From contig CM059586.1 in the NCBI GenBank assembly GCA_030407085.1, positions 32,289,501-32,353,500 of the forward strand: a stretch of DNA of 64,000 nucleotides, read 5' to 3'. The stretch comes from Trichopria drosophilae (Eukaryota > Arthropoda > Insecta > Hymenoptera > Diapriidae). This document shows positions 9,870 through 22,325 of this stretch, one piece after another; within the stretch, counting starts at the first letter, position 1, and the number at the start of each line of letters is the position of its first letter. The position numbers were made by a program, and so were the translations under genes. The notes under the pieces were generated by a model that was given only the letters and a program-made list of their open reading frames with translations, was not told where the DNA came from and did no database searches.

Positions 9870-11387
9870 AAAAAAAATTTAAAATTGTGGAAAATTTATT
9901 TCAGGAATTATCTAGTATTAATATGTATATGTTATAATAACAAAAAAAAATAATTTCAAACATTAAAAAATTAAAGTTTAAAAAATTGTCAAAACAGACA
10001 GTAATCGGCCAGTTACAATAATGAATTTGGCAAAATTAACAGCAAAAGCGCAACAAGCCTTGTTTTTTCATCGTAATAAAGGAATATGGGTCATAGAAGT
10101 ATCCCAAGATAATACGAGAGTAACAATAGCTAAAAAGAATTTTTTACGTATTACAAAAGTGTGTTTTTCTAAAGTATACAAAACAACAATAGTCGTCCAC
10201 TTGAAGCACACAGTTATCGGCACACAGTATATATTTATATTTTCATATTATAAAACCTTTAAAGAAACTCATTCAATCTAAATATAAAACACTCGCACAT
10301 TTCTAACAATTTTTAAAAGGTATTATTACATAGGTAAAGTGGGCGATTATTGTCCTATTTACCGTGTCACGTGTTTTTTTTTGCATTTTGGTCCCTTTAG
10401 ATTTTTTACGGTTCAGCTAAGGGGTTAAAATGATACCATTACTGGAGAACATTGACAAATTTGTAGCCAATACCGTTAAAAAATAATTTTATGTATATTT
10501 TTATTTTAAATAAGAAATGATAATGCTGTTTTAGATGTTATAACAAAGCAGTAGCCGCAGGTTGTGAAAATAGGTCGCGATGTATATCAACTCAGTTTTA
10601 AAAAATAAGCGGCTCTCTGGTTTTGTTGTGAGTGGGAAAGACGTCTGCCCCTATTATTATTCGCTTCGATTTGAATTCGTCTACTTTCGTATACTGCTTC
10701 CGGTGAATCCAATTAGACAAAATTTCAAGGATTTAAGTGAAAGGCACACAATGAGGGAAAACAATCAAACATTCTCAAAACTCGTACTCGATTACAATTA
10801 TGATAAAAACTGGTGGAATATGAAGAAATGGGTTATACCTACACAAAACGTAATTACGTAAGATTTTTTGTATTGTTAAATAACTGTTTGGGAGAAAAAT
10901 TGTCTATAAAGTCCAAAAAAATGTTTAAAAGAATGACTCGATGAAAAATTAAACACTTCAAGATGGAGATCAGAACAAATATGAGTTATTAATATTTTTA
11001 ACGTGTGAATCCCAGTTTATTTAAATAGTAAATCAAATATTATCATTAGGGTATTCGAAAAACTGGCCTATGCAGACAGAAAATGATTTTCTCCTAAAAA
11101 GTCACGGATTTTATAATAATTTTAAATTTATTTGCTGAACTATCATACAAAATTTACTGAACATTTCTTAAGTAGTAACTTGAAATCAAGCCTGTCTTAT
11201 TTATTTCTTCAAAATCTCTAATAACATTCTTGTTTTATCAGCTTCCAAAAAATATTTTTTCTTGTAAATTTAAGATTAGAAAGGAAGGTCTAATGAAACC
11301 ACGTTTATTCTTTTAATGCATTGAACATTGTTTTTCCGGCAAAAAAAAGCACTAGTGAACTTATTTTTATGAGATAATGTCCAATTA
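9870..11387. other. AT-rich stretch, only chance-length ORFs
   Basis: Open frames of 86 codons (10021-10281, ATG) and 93 codons (10580-10861, ATG) lie here on the plus strand. Their predicted products contain no motif, signal or domain I recognise, and frames of this length are expected by chance in 64 kb. No RNA gene and no TIR element seen. Confidence 0.5.
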
Positions 11388-11673
11388 TACTCTCTAAATC
11401 TGTACTAGTTAAAAACTACCAATAAGAAAGCGAAAAGTGAGTCACCAAATGACTTAATAATAATTTTTGTTAATAAAAAGTTAAAACCTACTAATTTATT
11501 ACTAATTCTACAAACTACTAAATTAAAAAGTTAATATCTACTTGTAGATTAGTAGAATTTTACTAATGAATTAGAATTTTCGTACTATTTGCCAGTAAAA
11601 AACTTACTAATTAATGGTAACCCACTTTTCGCTGTATATAAGTCGTTTTTTATTAATTTAAGTTCACAGAGTA
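11388..11673. mobile_element. TACTAA-rich MITE, copy 1
   Basis: TA plus CTCTCTAAATCTGTACTAG at the left, and TTCACAGAG plus TA at the right (reverse complement CTCTGTGAACTTAAATT). The terminal CTCTCT and the TA target match the element at 3231. The interior is full of TACTAAT/ATTAGTA words. The left 120 bp (AAAAACTACC, AAGTGAGTCACC, TTTTTGTTAATAAAAAGT) is duplicated in copy 2. Confidence 0.65.
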
Positions 11674-11816
11674 GCTAGTTAGTTTTCGATTCGTTCATAC
11701 TGTTGGTTACTACATACTTGTAAGGTAAACGAATAGTATTATGTACATTGTTCAATAGTTGAGTTCAACTGTTGAAATCAATTAGCATTTATATTATTAT
11801 TTCTCGATTCCAACTA

Positions 11817-12040
11817 TTCTCTCTAAATTTGGATTAGAAAAAAGCTACTAAGCAAAGAGTGATCAGTCGGTGATTAATTGAATCAGTAATGGTTTTTGTT
11901 AATAAAAAGTAAAAAAATACTAATTTATCAGTCAAGTTCTGCTAATTTCAAGTTATATATTTATTCCTACGAATTTTTACTATTTCAAGAAGTTTTCACT
12001 CCTTCATTAGTAGTTTTTGATTAATTCAAATTTAGAAAGT
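11817..12040. mobile_element. TACTAA-rich MITE, copy 2
   Basis: Left end CTCTCTAAATTTGGATTAG, right end reverse complement CTTTCTAAATTTGAATTAA; both then run into AAAACTACTAA or a close variant, giving TIRs of about 33 bp. Shares TTTTTGTTAATAAAAAGT with copy 1. Non-coding. Confidence 0.7.
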
Positions 12041-13914
12041 TGGATACAACTTTTACTTTAATGGTGAACGGATAGTAGCGTCTAATTCTCATACTATTAC
12101 TACTGTAACTAAATAGGCTAGTTTGGAAACGAGAAAAGTGAATACAAAAGTCCGCAATCATAAAAATACAAAATAAAACTATTGTTTAGATTCTTTTCGA
12201 TTAATTTATGTAATTCTTATCATTTGTACAGCAATATTGAATCTAATGCAAACATCTAAAAAGTAACGTTATTATTTTATCTATTCAATATGAATTAGAA
12301 TAAAAACAGTTTTTTTTAGTATAATGTGCTATAATGTGTTTTGCTGTAGAAGAAACAACAAATGTTTGAAATATCTTTAGTTTTGTTTAGTTATTCTTAC
12401 TCTAGTAAGTATCGATAATTTGTAGAAATTGTCTACTGAAGGTAACTTAGAATTTACTTTTCAGGGATAATAAAGACTTGTTTATTTTATTAGTAATTTG
12501 AGTTAATACATAATAACAAGAGATGTAACTATTGGTAATGATCTAAATCGTTGGTAATTGTTGCTGAAGGGAGTAGTAATAATTAGAATTCGCTATTACA
12601 ATCATGAATACTAACTATTCGGACAAAAAGTAAAAGTTGGTAGGTGCTGTTTTTATGAAACCAATTTTGAAACTAATATACTAATAATTTATAAAAACTA
12701 CTCTTATCACAAAAACGTGGAAGGTATTGTAATGGGAACTTTAATATATCCATAGATTATTTCAGCTATCTCATTTTGACATTATCTGGTTGATAATATT
12801 CAATATTTTAGAGAAATTCTGTCTATATAAGAAACTAATCTTAGATTAATTAGGTCGTCTTCATCTTGCAGGAAATAATAGATTTAGTTCAGAAACTTAG
12901 GTAAAGTGAGAACATTTAAAACAGATCAAATTTTCTGTTTGACTAGTAACAACTACATTTGAATACGAATTCTTCGTAATATTTTTAAACCAAAACTAGA
13001 GATTTTGATTAAGAATATAATAAAACTGTAGTACGATTTCATAGTTGCATAATAGGATCCAATTCGAAAATATACGTTCAAGCCGAGAAAATCTACCTCT
13101 AAAAACGAGTAGATACGGTCATAAAATGTAATAATTTTAGAATGAACAACAAAACAAGATCGAAAATTTATCATATTTTAAAATTGGTAATCGTGCACCA
13201 TACAATAGTCATTTTTACTATCAAGTGTTCAGCAACATTTACAAGTTAATTCACGGAATATTTATCCTAAATATTAATAACAATATTATTAAATAGTATT
13301 ATTTGGAATTATTTCGACGTATAAAAATCTAGAATTGCATATAAAATTAACAGGAATCATAAAAAAAAGCAATATTATTTTCTCACTTTTTTAATTTTTA
13401 GAAAATGATTAAATTTCTCGATGCATAGTAAATAAGGAAACTAATGAAAGAATGTCAGTACCAATTAACTTTTTCAGAATTTCCTACAGTTTATATTACG
13501 TTATGTCAATCAATTCAAATTACAAGTAATTGTATCTGCATGGAAATAGAGCCATATGAAGTATAAAAACTGAACATAATATGAGAAAAATATGACCTAA
13601 ATTACTAAAAATCAATCAATGTCGACTTTTCAATAATCGTCTTTTTTATTTTTTACAAATGTGGTAGACATTTAAAAAACCTTTTTAGAGGTAAAAAGTG
13701 TGCTCAATAACACAAAAAAAATCAGCAGTAATATAAGTTTGAAAAATTTTCGAGAAAAATATGACTTCTGAAGTCTAAGAAGAAAAAAATGAATTTTGAA
13801 GTACTTCCAAATTGTTGGGAAGCAGAGTGCAAAGATTTGACTAAATATTTAAATTAGAGGAATGATGTTTGTTTATCTAATAGACTACTTAAAAAAAGCC
13901 AAATATGAAAGTAC
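12041..13914. other. AT-rich stretch without genes
   Basis: Continues to show scattered ACTAAT, TAGTAAT and GTAACTA words, probably decayed relatives of the two elements just upstream. A minus-strand open frame at 12953-13174 (73 codons) has no recognisable motif. Nothing else supported. Confidence 0.45.
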
Positions 13915-14160
13915 TACTGTATGACGGCATCTGATCGCCCACAACAAACTTTCGATTTTTGTGAAGGTTATCGCTTTTCGCCTTTTCCGATACTTTCACA
14001 GACTTCATCGAGCGTTGGTGTGTTCGCTGTATGTCGTAACGCGCTTTTCATTTCATTTGACCTCATAATTTCATGAGTATTTACAATCCACCGTGAAATT
14101 TAGGGAAAGCTTTATCTTTTTGTGAGTGAAAACGCGAAAGACCACAGTGACCACCCAAAA
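13915..14160. other. Moderately GC-richer unique patch
   Basis: Includes GACGGCATCTGATCGCCC, CGAGCGTTGGTGTGTTCGC and GTCGTAACGCGC. It stands out from very AT-rich neighbours and is not repeated in the window. No open frame. A regulatory element or non-coding exon is possible but not shown. Confidence 0.2.
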
Positions 14161-14892
14161 AAAGAATTAAAAAAATAACACGCAGCCAAGTTTCTCTCTG
14201 TAATTCAGCTTGCTTAAAAGCCATAAAAAGTTTAAAGCGCGAATGCGTTATTATAAACCAATTATAATCAGTGACTAATATACATTCTGATGTGGTATTA
14301 ACTGTATAAAAATATACGAAGTGTACACACTTTCCATTTTTAAATTACAAAGGAAAAATTAAATTCTTTCACTTTTAATCCAAAATGCAAAGCAATAATA
14401 TGCAAAAGGTAGGATATTTATGTAGAAAAATTTAAATGATGCTTTGGAGTCAATTGGTCATTAGTATCACGTCGAACGGTCAACTGGAATCCTTGGTATG
14501 TTTACTTTATTGTGTAAATACGAATCTCTCGAAAATCGCCTGCATTTATTTTAAAGATATTTGGAAAGTGAAAATTTACGTATATGTATGGCCTTCTGTA
14601 TGTACGTACATCCTTGTGAGAATAAAGGACACGATAGAAAAATGTAGGACTCTTAAAAAATCTAATATAAGGTTTTATATTAAAACTGTTATTTAAATGC
14701 TAATCTTAATAAATACAGTATATTTGTTAGTTCAAAATACATTGCTCCACTAAATATTTTGTTGCTTTTTTAAACATATCAGTATAAGGATATCACAACA
14801 ATGATCTAAAACGTAACTTCCTTTCAACCTTATGACTTCGGAAGAATTAATAGAATAATAATTATTCGAAACAATCGAAGTGTCATAATTAC

Positions 14893-14927
14893 TTAACCGC
14901 ATCTATTCATTGGCATATTTACGCTTT
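14893..14927. mobile_element. Solo right end of the 8331-type MITE
   Basis: Reads TTAACCGCATCTATTCATTG then GCATATTTACGC, close to the right terminus of the complete element at 8764-8790 (CGTCCATTCATTGG then CATATTCACCC). No matching left end found upstream. Confidence 0.4.
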
Positions 14928-14987
14928 GCGAATAATTGTGGTATCATTTTATATAATAAAATGATCTTTTTTGGACCGCAGTGAAAA

Positions 14988-15185
14988 TATCTTCAATTGG
15001 ACTGTCTTTGTTTTGTTGGTCATTTATTTCGGAAGGATACAAAATAAAAATCCGAATTTTAGTTCTAAAGAATATCCACAAGTGGTCATAACGTGGACAA
15101 ATATACAAAAATGACTAAAAATCGAATTTGTTTACCATCTTTCCGAAATAAATGACCGACAAAACAGAAAGGCCAATGGAAGATA
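14988..15185. mobile_element. 198 bp foldback element
   Basis: Arms of about 50 bp. The left arm 14988-15038 ends TTGGTCATTTATTTCGGAAG; the right arm 15137-15185 is its near-exact complement, sharing TATCTTC.ATTGG, GTTTTGT.GGTCATT and ATTTCGGAA. The spacer is about 98 bp. No clear target duplication, no frame. Confidence 0.75.
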
Positions 15186-16724
15186 ATTTTATATCGAATT
15201 TGCTACAACATTCTTTACTACTAATAAAACACAGTAATTTATTAAAGTATCTAGTTTGAATAATATTTTGTTTTTTCAATAATCACTGTTGAGAACTTCA
15301 TTTGCCAAGAAAGAAGTTAATAATAATAATCAAGAAAAAGATGTCAGAAGTTAAAGCTCAGAGATTTTTTGTCTTCTTTTTGTAAGCGAATACTGCACCA
15401 ATACTGTATAATTTATTTTTCGCAATTTTGTTTATAAATTTTTAACATTTCCTAATAATGCACTTTGGGAATATTTGTGATATAGAATGTTTACCCTCAA
15501 AACAGACAAACAAAATTGGTAAAACATTCTGATAATATTATTTGTGCCTTATAAGAAACTCCAAATTATAGACCGCAATGTCTCCGACTTTTTAACCATA
15601 AAAAATTAGCATTTCATGGATAAATGAACGTTATGTGATCATCAAAAAAAATTCCCAAAAAAAATAATGACATAAACTTAGTATAGAAAAATAAAACATT
15701 ATATAAAAACATATAAATTAAAGAATATTATTACAAATTTATTAAAAATTTATTAATATTATTAAAAATTAACACAAATTTAGAACAAAAATACGAAACT
15801 ACGCTGTGTATAGTTTTTTATATTTTGTGATGAGTAAATATACCGATTGACATTATTTGTGAACATCACACTGAACCATCGATCATGAATTTCTAAAATC
15901 TGGCTTCAAATTCCTAATTAGTTACTTCAAATATTCTTTGACGAACTTCATTCAAATAAATGGTCTTAAAAGATCTTAAAATTCTCAAATTGGACGATAA
16001 ACTCATAATCAAGTCTTAAAAATACACCTTGAGCTGTTTAAGAAGTTTTAAAAACTATAAGACGTTTTATAATACTTATCACAAACAGTTTTTAAAGTGA
16101 CCTTCGTGCGTTAATTTTAAAAGCTTTAGAAGACCTCTAAACTATAAGGTCTTTAAAAAGAGCTCTTATTTCAAAGTTTCAACAGGTAAAATATATAATA
16201 TAGATGAAAATCTATATTATAAAAAATATTTTTATCTTAATTATTAGTTTATATAACTTTTAACTCATTTTATTTTGCCGTTTGTTTAGTTATATATTGG
16301 CCGTTGATTAAATGTAATAGAAGAGGGATCGTATAATAATAATACAAAATTATAATATCACTTGCTATTTAATTATAGCTTATCATCCTTCAGTCTTTGT
16401 TTGAAGTAAATATCGCGCGATTTCAATTTTCAATAGCTACATAGTATCTCTGGAAGAAGACAGATTTTAATTCCCGGTATTCCATATCAAAAAATGGTAC
16501 AAAACGAAATATATTCAAGACCTCAAACATATTATTATATGAAGAAGTCCGAAAGGAAGCACAGTGCGCGGGAAGCAGTTCTAAGATTAAAGAAAATAAC
16601 GTCAAAATCTGACTATGTCATTTTGTTTATTGCTTAATGATGTAAAAAAACGTCGTAAGGGTTCTCGTTTGTTATTAAAAGAAACGTAAAATTTTAATTA
16701 AAAAAGTGACACACTTTCTAGTCA
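15186..16724. other. AT-rich stretch without genes
   Basis: No gene, RNA or paired element supported. Contains low-complexity ATTATTAAAAATTTATTAA near 15720-15775 and the perfect hairpin listed at 16194. Confidence 0.5.
16194..16221. repeat. Perfect 12 bp hairpin
   Basis: TATAATATAGAT, loop GAAA, ATCTATATTATA. The GAAA tetraloop with a fully paired stem is neat, but the all-AT stem makes chance or slippage plausible. Confidence 0.6.
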
Positions 16725-16728
16725 TTAA

Positions 16729-17714
16729 CCCTTTAACACCGTGATGTGCTGGTTTCTACGTGGATTTCAGCCTAGTAAATTTGCTAGAAAAAAAGGGTAA
16801 GACGGTTTCAAAAGATCCATTTCTGACTATTTATGGAGTTGCTCTTTCGAATGGCGTTGATAAATTTTCGAAAAATGATATTTACCCCCTCCTTTTTTTA
16901 CAAATGCAAAATAAAATCAAGTTTTTTCCAGATCATTTTTTCTCGATTGCAATTTTTTCTATCATATCCCATACTGAGCATCGTATGAAGTATTAGAAAC
17001 GTTTTCCCGATTATTGCACTAGGAAAATATACATTGCAAATTTTGTTCTTTTCGATGTTGAACCCAAAATGGAGCCTATATTACAATTTGTTCCAATTCG
17101 ATTGAGTCTTGTTACCCAAGGGTTTTTAGGGCCCCTGGTTACGAATCTGTTGAAAAAATCCATTGTGAAAAAATCGTCCGACATTTTGTGTCCACCATTT
17201 TGAATTGTTGGAGTCTGATTTCAGATTCGTAATCAGCGACCTCAAAAACCCCCAAGTAACAAGTTTCAATCGAATTCCAGCAAATTGTGAAAAATGATCC
17301 GCCATTGTGAATTATTAGCAACTAACTTCAGATTCATAATAAGCGATTCATAATGAGCAAATTGTGATATAGGCTCCATTTTGGGTTCAAAATCGAAAAG
17401 AACGAAATGTACATTTTGAAAGTGCAACAACTGGAAACACGTTGCTGATACTTCATATGATGCTCAGTTATGATGTATGATAGAAAAAATTCTAATTGAA
17501 CAAAAAAATGATGTGGCAAAACGTGGTTTTATTTTGCATTTTTGAACGAAGGATGGGGTAAATGTCATTCATACGAAATTTTACCCACGCAATTCGAAAG
17601 AGCAACCCCAAATATAGTAGGAAATTGATCTTTTGAAACTTTCTACCCTTTATTCTAGTAAATTTACGAAGCTGAAAACCATGTGGAAAACCAACACATT
17701 TCGGCGTTAAAGCG
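16729..17714. mobile_element. TTAA-flanked long-arm foldback element
   Basis: TTAA target on both sides (16725-16728, 17715-17718). Termini CCCTTTAACACCG and, reverse complemented, CGCTTTAACGCCG. The arms are about 370 bp (16729-17095, 17350-17714) and align almost throughout, for example GGTTGCTCTTTCGAATTGCG and AACCCAAAATGGAGCC. The spacer 17096-17349 carries the dispersed core repeat. TTAA target and CCC start suggest piggyBac or Kolobok/Sola3; I see no transposase. Confidence 0.85.
17096..17349. repeat. Dispersed core repeat inside the TTAA element
   Basis: Two copies in opposite orientation. Plus-like: CCAAGGGTTTTTAGGG then TGGTTACGAATCTG at about 17116-17150. Minus-like: CCATTTTGAATTGTTGGA then CAGATTCGTAATCAGCGACC and AAAACCCCCAAGTAACAAG at about 17200-17260. 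The same words form the centre of several other elements here. Confidence 0.7.
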
Positions 17715-17718
17715 TTAA

Positions 17719-18880
17719 AGAATAAAAAAACCGAGTTTTTTTTATAGATCTTTCCAATCCTATAAGTGATCCATGTATAAGTTTGGGAGAACATGATTAT
17801 TTCACCTGTTTCAGCCAGATAAAGTGCAAAAAAAGCCAATTTTGTCGGTTTTCGAGTGGGGCTTGTTTTGCGAAAAAACATAAGTAGCATGCAAATGCTT
17901 GAAAACTGAGGTTACCTCTAACACGGGTCAAACTACATAAGAATAATCTGGTCTAAATATGAGAAAAGTCATATTCAACATTTTCGAAGCCTTTATAGCT
18001 TTGAAAATTGATTTTTTAAAGGTTTTTTGAGGTTATCACTAAAACGAGCGGAGAAGCCCCCATTTTGTATTACAGATTCGTTTTCAACATTTCAAAATAT
18101 ATACTAGTAACCATGCGCCACTCAAAAAATAGTATACTATTTTTTGTGGGCTGTGTTTTCAAAATTAAGGACTCTTCTTTCAAGAGTCAGGAATTCTTTT
18201 TTAAAATATCTTTGGAATACGCTCTGGATGGCCTCTTTAAGAAGTATGTGCTGTATAGGAGAGCAATTTGCAATTATTATTATTATTTGTCTCGCCCTTC
18301 AAATGTTAATAATAACTCTTCTAATAAAAATCAAATGAGCTTATAAAAAAATATCGTTGAAATAAGTAATATGTTATTCTCCGAGATTGAAGACATAATT
18401 TTGCGCAGTGCTAATAAGCACTCTTCAAACACTAAGTGATAACAGTCATAAACGATCAGACATACAAATTCATAAAGAAATTGCACCGTTTGTTCTCATC
18501 ACTGGAACTTTTTTTAACTTTTTTTTTCATTATACAATTTTGTAGGTTGGGGTCTTTCATCATAATTGCATAAGGGCGGTAATGTCTTCAAAATTAATTT
18601 TCCTTATTCTGCATGTCTTCATATCTTTCATTTTTTGTGTAAAGTTGCTATTTTTGAGGTACATGGAATGCTAAGATCTACATAAGGAAAAAGCCATCCA
18701 ATTTAATTTTAACGCTAGTTACTAAGTTAGAAAGGTATTGCATAATAAAGTACACAAAAATATATAAGAAAATGAAAATAAAAAGAGGCACGTTGGAGTT
18801 TGACTATGTAGTTTATCTTGTTTTTAAAGAAGTGCAAAATAGCAAATGTGCTAGAAGAGGTATTGACCAATATGTTTACT
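17719..18880. other. AT-rich stretch without genes
   Basis: Open frames at 17492-17890 (minus, 132 codons, partly inside the TTAA element's arm) and 18065-18346 (plus, 93 codons) have no recognisable domains and low-complexity, Phe/Lys/Ile-rich products. No RNA gene or TIR pair seen. Confidence 0.45.
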
Positions 18881-19345
18881 TTTTTTCGTTGGAAATGGTC
18901 AAGTGCGACTTTCAGGTTAATTGGCCTGGGGGGAAATTGACGCGTAGATTTGGGATCTTGGGTAGCAAACAAGTCAGCCACATTCTCGAATCTCGGAGAA
19001 GTTTTCTTGATGTGTGTTTGTGCATGTGTGTGTACCTCGGCCAACGGGCGTCATATCCAAACGCGAGGTTCTATACTTTTACGGAGCTGCACGTACGTCC
19101 GATAAATACATGTGCTCGTTGAACAGCCTTGAGGAGCCTATTTCACATTCTAATGTTCGTTAGCTCTCAGGGAGTGATCGGTATCTCCGACTCCCGTTGG
19201 CGAACCAACAACGAAGGAACTTTACCGAGCAAAATTCAATTTTAAGGAATATACATAAAGTTTGTCTTCCCATCTCGTTCCTTCATTTCATTGCGAATTC
19301 TCAGCGCGTTAGGAAATGTCTCAGACAGTAATGACCCCCTGTAAC
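18881..19345. other. GC-richer unique island, candidate regulatory or exonic
   Basis: Less AT-rich than its neighbours, with CpGs (GACGCGTAG, CCTCGGCCAACGGGCG, GCACGTACGTCCG, CTCCCGTTGGCGAACC) and no copies elsewhere in the window. Frames of 116 (plus, 18772-19122) and 105 codons (minus, 18727-19044) overlap it in antisense, and neither resembles a known protein. A conserved non-coding or 5' exon role is inference only. Confidence 0.25.
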
Positions 19346-22249
19346 CTTTGCTCCATTTATCCGAACGCGTTTCAAAAATACGGAATTATTGTCAAAATAG
19401 TATTTTAATAAGACGTTTGGGTAAACTGGTTCATTTTTTGCAAGTGTCATGTGAAAGAAAAGTTTCAAAATAAAAGTTGAACCAACCGGGTGAGATATTC
19501 AAATTAATCGTTGGACTATTAAGTTCGCATTCGGTAAAAGTGAATTTCTTTATAAAACTACGGCCGACTTTGTGGAATAATGTCCAGTTTCTTATATTTT
19601 TTGTAGTGTTCCGGTTTACTGGTATCAGGAAATATTGGTATCCGTTCAAAATGACAACATCTGTCATGACGCACTTTCGTGTGTTCCTTTTAATATAATA
19701 ATTCAAAATAAATTAAAAATTAAAATAATGTCAAATTCAGTAGTTATGAAGCATTACGTCTCTGTACGATTCAACAAAAATTGATTCCTTTCTGCCTTTA
19801 CTACTGCTCAATTTCGCGTTTTAAGGGTCGGTCTGGTTTTAGGCTGCGGATCCTTAATTACGTTTTCTCCACATTATAAAAAACGTTCGAAAAATTACGA
19901 CATTTACAATATCGGCCAAAAGTTCGTGAAGGCTCTGCATTTTCAAACTTGTCAAATACTGCGTTGCATCTCGAAACCCTTTGACAATATTAAATGAAAT
20001 CAAAGGATATCTTTTAAAGTACTTGTATAAACCTTTCAATTGGTGCTTTCACTTTACTTTATACATTATTATTTCTTAGCTGTCAAGTTTTCAAAATGTT
20101 GAATTTTACAACTTTTTTATCTGATTTTTAATTCTGACTAAAAGTATAACAAAATTTTAAATCAATTTCCAATTTTTTCATGAATACTACAATATAAGAC
20201 CATTAAAATGGATTTTGTAAAAAGTCGTTACAATTTTTCGTTTCGGAGTTATGATTTTTTTTAAATTTAAAATTTTACATGTTGAATCGGAATTCTCCGA
20301 AAAAAAGGCTAAAAGTTCGTGAATATGGAATTTATTCATCTTTCGAGAATCTCAATGTCTCGTTTGTTTTCAATATAATGTAAAATACTAAAATTTATTT
20401 AAAAAAGAAATACACTTTTCTAATGTTAACTGCAAGTACAAAGTGAAAATATAACAAAATGAAAACATGTAAATAACTGAAATGAACATTTATCTGTCAT
20501 ATTTTGCAGAAAATAACTAAGAAAGCAAACAACGAAATTTGAATAACAAAATTAATGTCGTAAACACTTTATAATTAAATGTTAAATTTGTTATGCACCC
20601 AAATGACCCACTTTACTTTTCACTACTGCTTTGTAGATTCTTGGCCATTCTGTCGACAAAAACGCAATAATTTTGTTCATTTTAGTTATTTAGAGTATTT
20701 CATTTTGTTATATTTCCACATTGGCCCAGTAACAAAAAGTATCATAATTTTTCAAATGTCCATTACAGAAATGGCAAAATGTACAAAAAAGTAAGGTTTT
20801 AAAAAATGTTAAGACCGAATTGTCTATGAGTTCTAAATTAATATCCTTGTTATTTTTTGGACGTTACATACATAAAAAAAAGTTTCAGTAACTTTGAATT
20901 TAACTCTTTTAACAAAGATTTCTGCCTTTCCGACTGACTATTTTTAAGATTTTTATCGATTTACGGATTCCCTCGAAATAGGCTGCAAAATTGTGTGAAT
21001 CAAATATAGTACATGATCATTATATGGTTACAGTGTTATATGGTGTTGCATGAATGCACCTAAAATAATCGGGACCAAATAGTATGGTCCCAAAAATACG
21101 GAAAAAAATGTCTGACAAAATAATAGTTGAAAAATGATTATTTCATTCATCATTAATCATTACTAAAAATTATTTTCAATGTTCTAGTATCGACTAGGTG
21201 CATAGATTCAACTGAAAACTATTTAAATGTGAATAGTCAAAAGACAATATAGTTGATCTCGTTGATTAATTAGTCAATAATGAAGGGGTGTACCGAATTC
21301 TACGGATTCTACCGAATGCATTATATACAGAATTAATGAAAAACATAAACATTATAAATGATCTAAAGTGAAAAAATCTAACACAACATAACCTAACCAA
21401 ATCTATCGCGCTTAACCTAACTTAATGGTACGATACAATTGTTTAAATGATTCGTACAAAATTGAACAATGTAAACATGGTAATGCAAATAAACAATATG
21501 AATGTACTACAATAAATTGCATTCCACATTATTGTTATTATTGCTTTATACATTTTTTTACACATTATTTTCCGCAAATTGTTTTTGGACCATATTTCTT
21601 ATTACAGCATGAAAAGTAACAATCTTACATTTTAGTCTCTTCTGAGGATGTATTGATGAGATATTTAATATGGCATAACCTCACTTTTATGATATTACAA
21701 GATTGTTTTTTTCACCATTAGAATGTTTGAAAGATACAAATAATTTTTTAATAAATTACTACGCGGGCTGTTTTGAATTTTTATCCCAAATCCAAGTTAT
21801 CTTATTTCTTTTTTGTGTACACTATTAGTAGATGGGTAAGTTTATTACTATCCTCAATGTGTTTATCATTAAACAAATGTTTACAGCTCGATCACAACGT
21901 TTTTGGCTTTGTTTGTGACTTTAACCGTCAAGAATAAATCTACTTGTATCACTGTCCTTTTCATAGTAATGCCTCACTAAATTGTCCCTGTATCTTAAAA
22001 GACTCATAGAATACTTTAAAGCAGAAGTTTCCTTTCGAAGTCATTTAACAAGAAATCACAATTTAAACCTTAAAATAAAATAGAATGTAAATTTACAAAT
22101 AATATTCCAAACCAGAAATCTAAATTTGTTTATGATGTAAAAATTTGTTTGAACTAATTTTTTTTTCTTTTTTTTTTTACTAAACTAATTTTAAATTTAC
22201 TTGAGTTTGATTAACATTAGAATTTGGATAAGGTTACGGAAAAAGTAAA
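19346..22249. other. AT-rich stretch without genes
   Basis: Nothing supported beyond chance-length frames. Small hairpin GGGACCA/TGGTCCC at 21071-21091. CCTAACC words at 21391-21420. Poly-T run near 22160. Confidence 0.5.
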
Positions 22250-22325
22250 TAGTTGGTTTTACTATTTAAATAGTAGGATCTAGCACAACAAAGTGTTTTA
22301 GTTGGTTTTACTATTTAAATAGTAG
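22250..22325. repeat. Direct repeat carrying a 14 bp palindrome
   Basis: AGTTGGTTTTACTATTTAAA then TAGTAG occurs twice, starting at 22251 and 22300. Each copy contains the perfect palindrome ACTATTTAAATAGT. The spacing is 49 bp. Related AACTATTT and CTACTATCTAG words follow to 22480. Could be a decayed MITE end or a paired binding site. Confidence 0.6.

Noticed and set aside
5947..10428. TTAACCCTTGAATGC at 5947 paired with GCTAAGGGGTTAA at 10416-10428 as one 4.5 kb TTAA element
   Set aside because: Only about 7 of the terminal bases agree beyond TTAACCC, and there are no further matching arms; likely unrelated ends.
10021..10861. Two ATG-started frames of 86 and 93 codons that look superficially protein-like
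   Set aside because: No domain, signal or splice context recognised; such lengths are within chance for 64 kb of AT-rich DNA.
17492..17890. 132-codon minus-strand frame, the longest in the window
   Set aside because: Overlaps the arm of the TTAA foldback element, is Phe/Lys/Ile-rich and has no recognisable motif. Frames of this length are expected inside repeats and by chance.
18065..18346. 93-codon plus-strand frame
   Set aside because: Low-complexity composition ending in an Asn/Ser run, with a second frame (18144-18338) over the same DNA; no family match.
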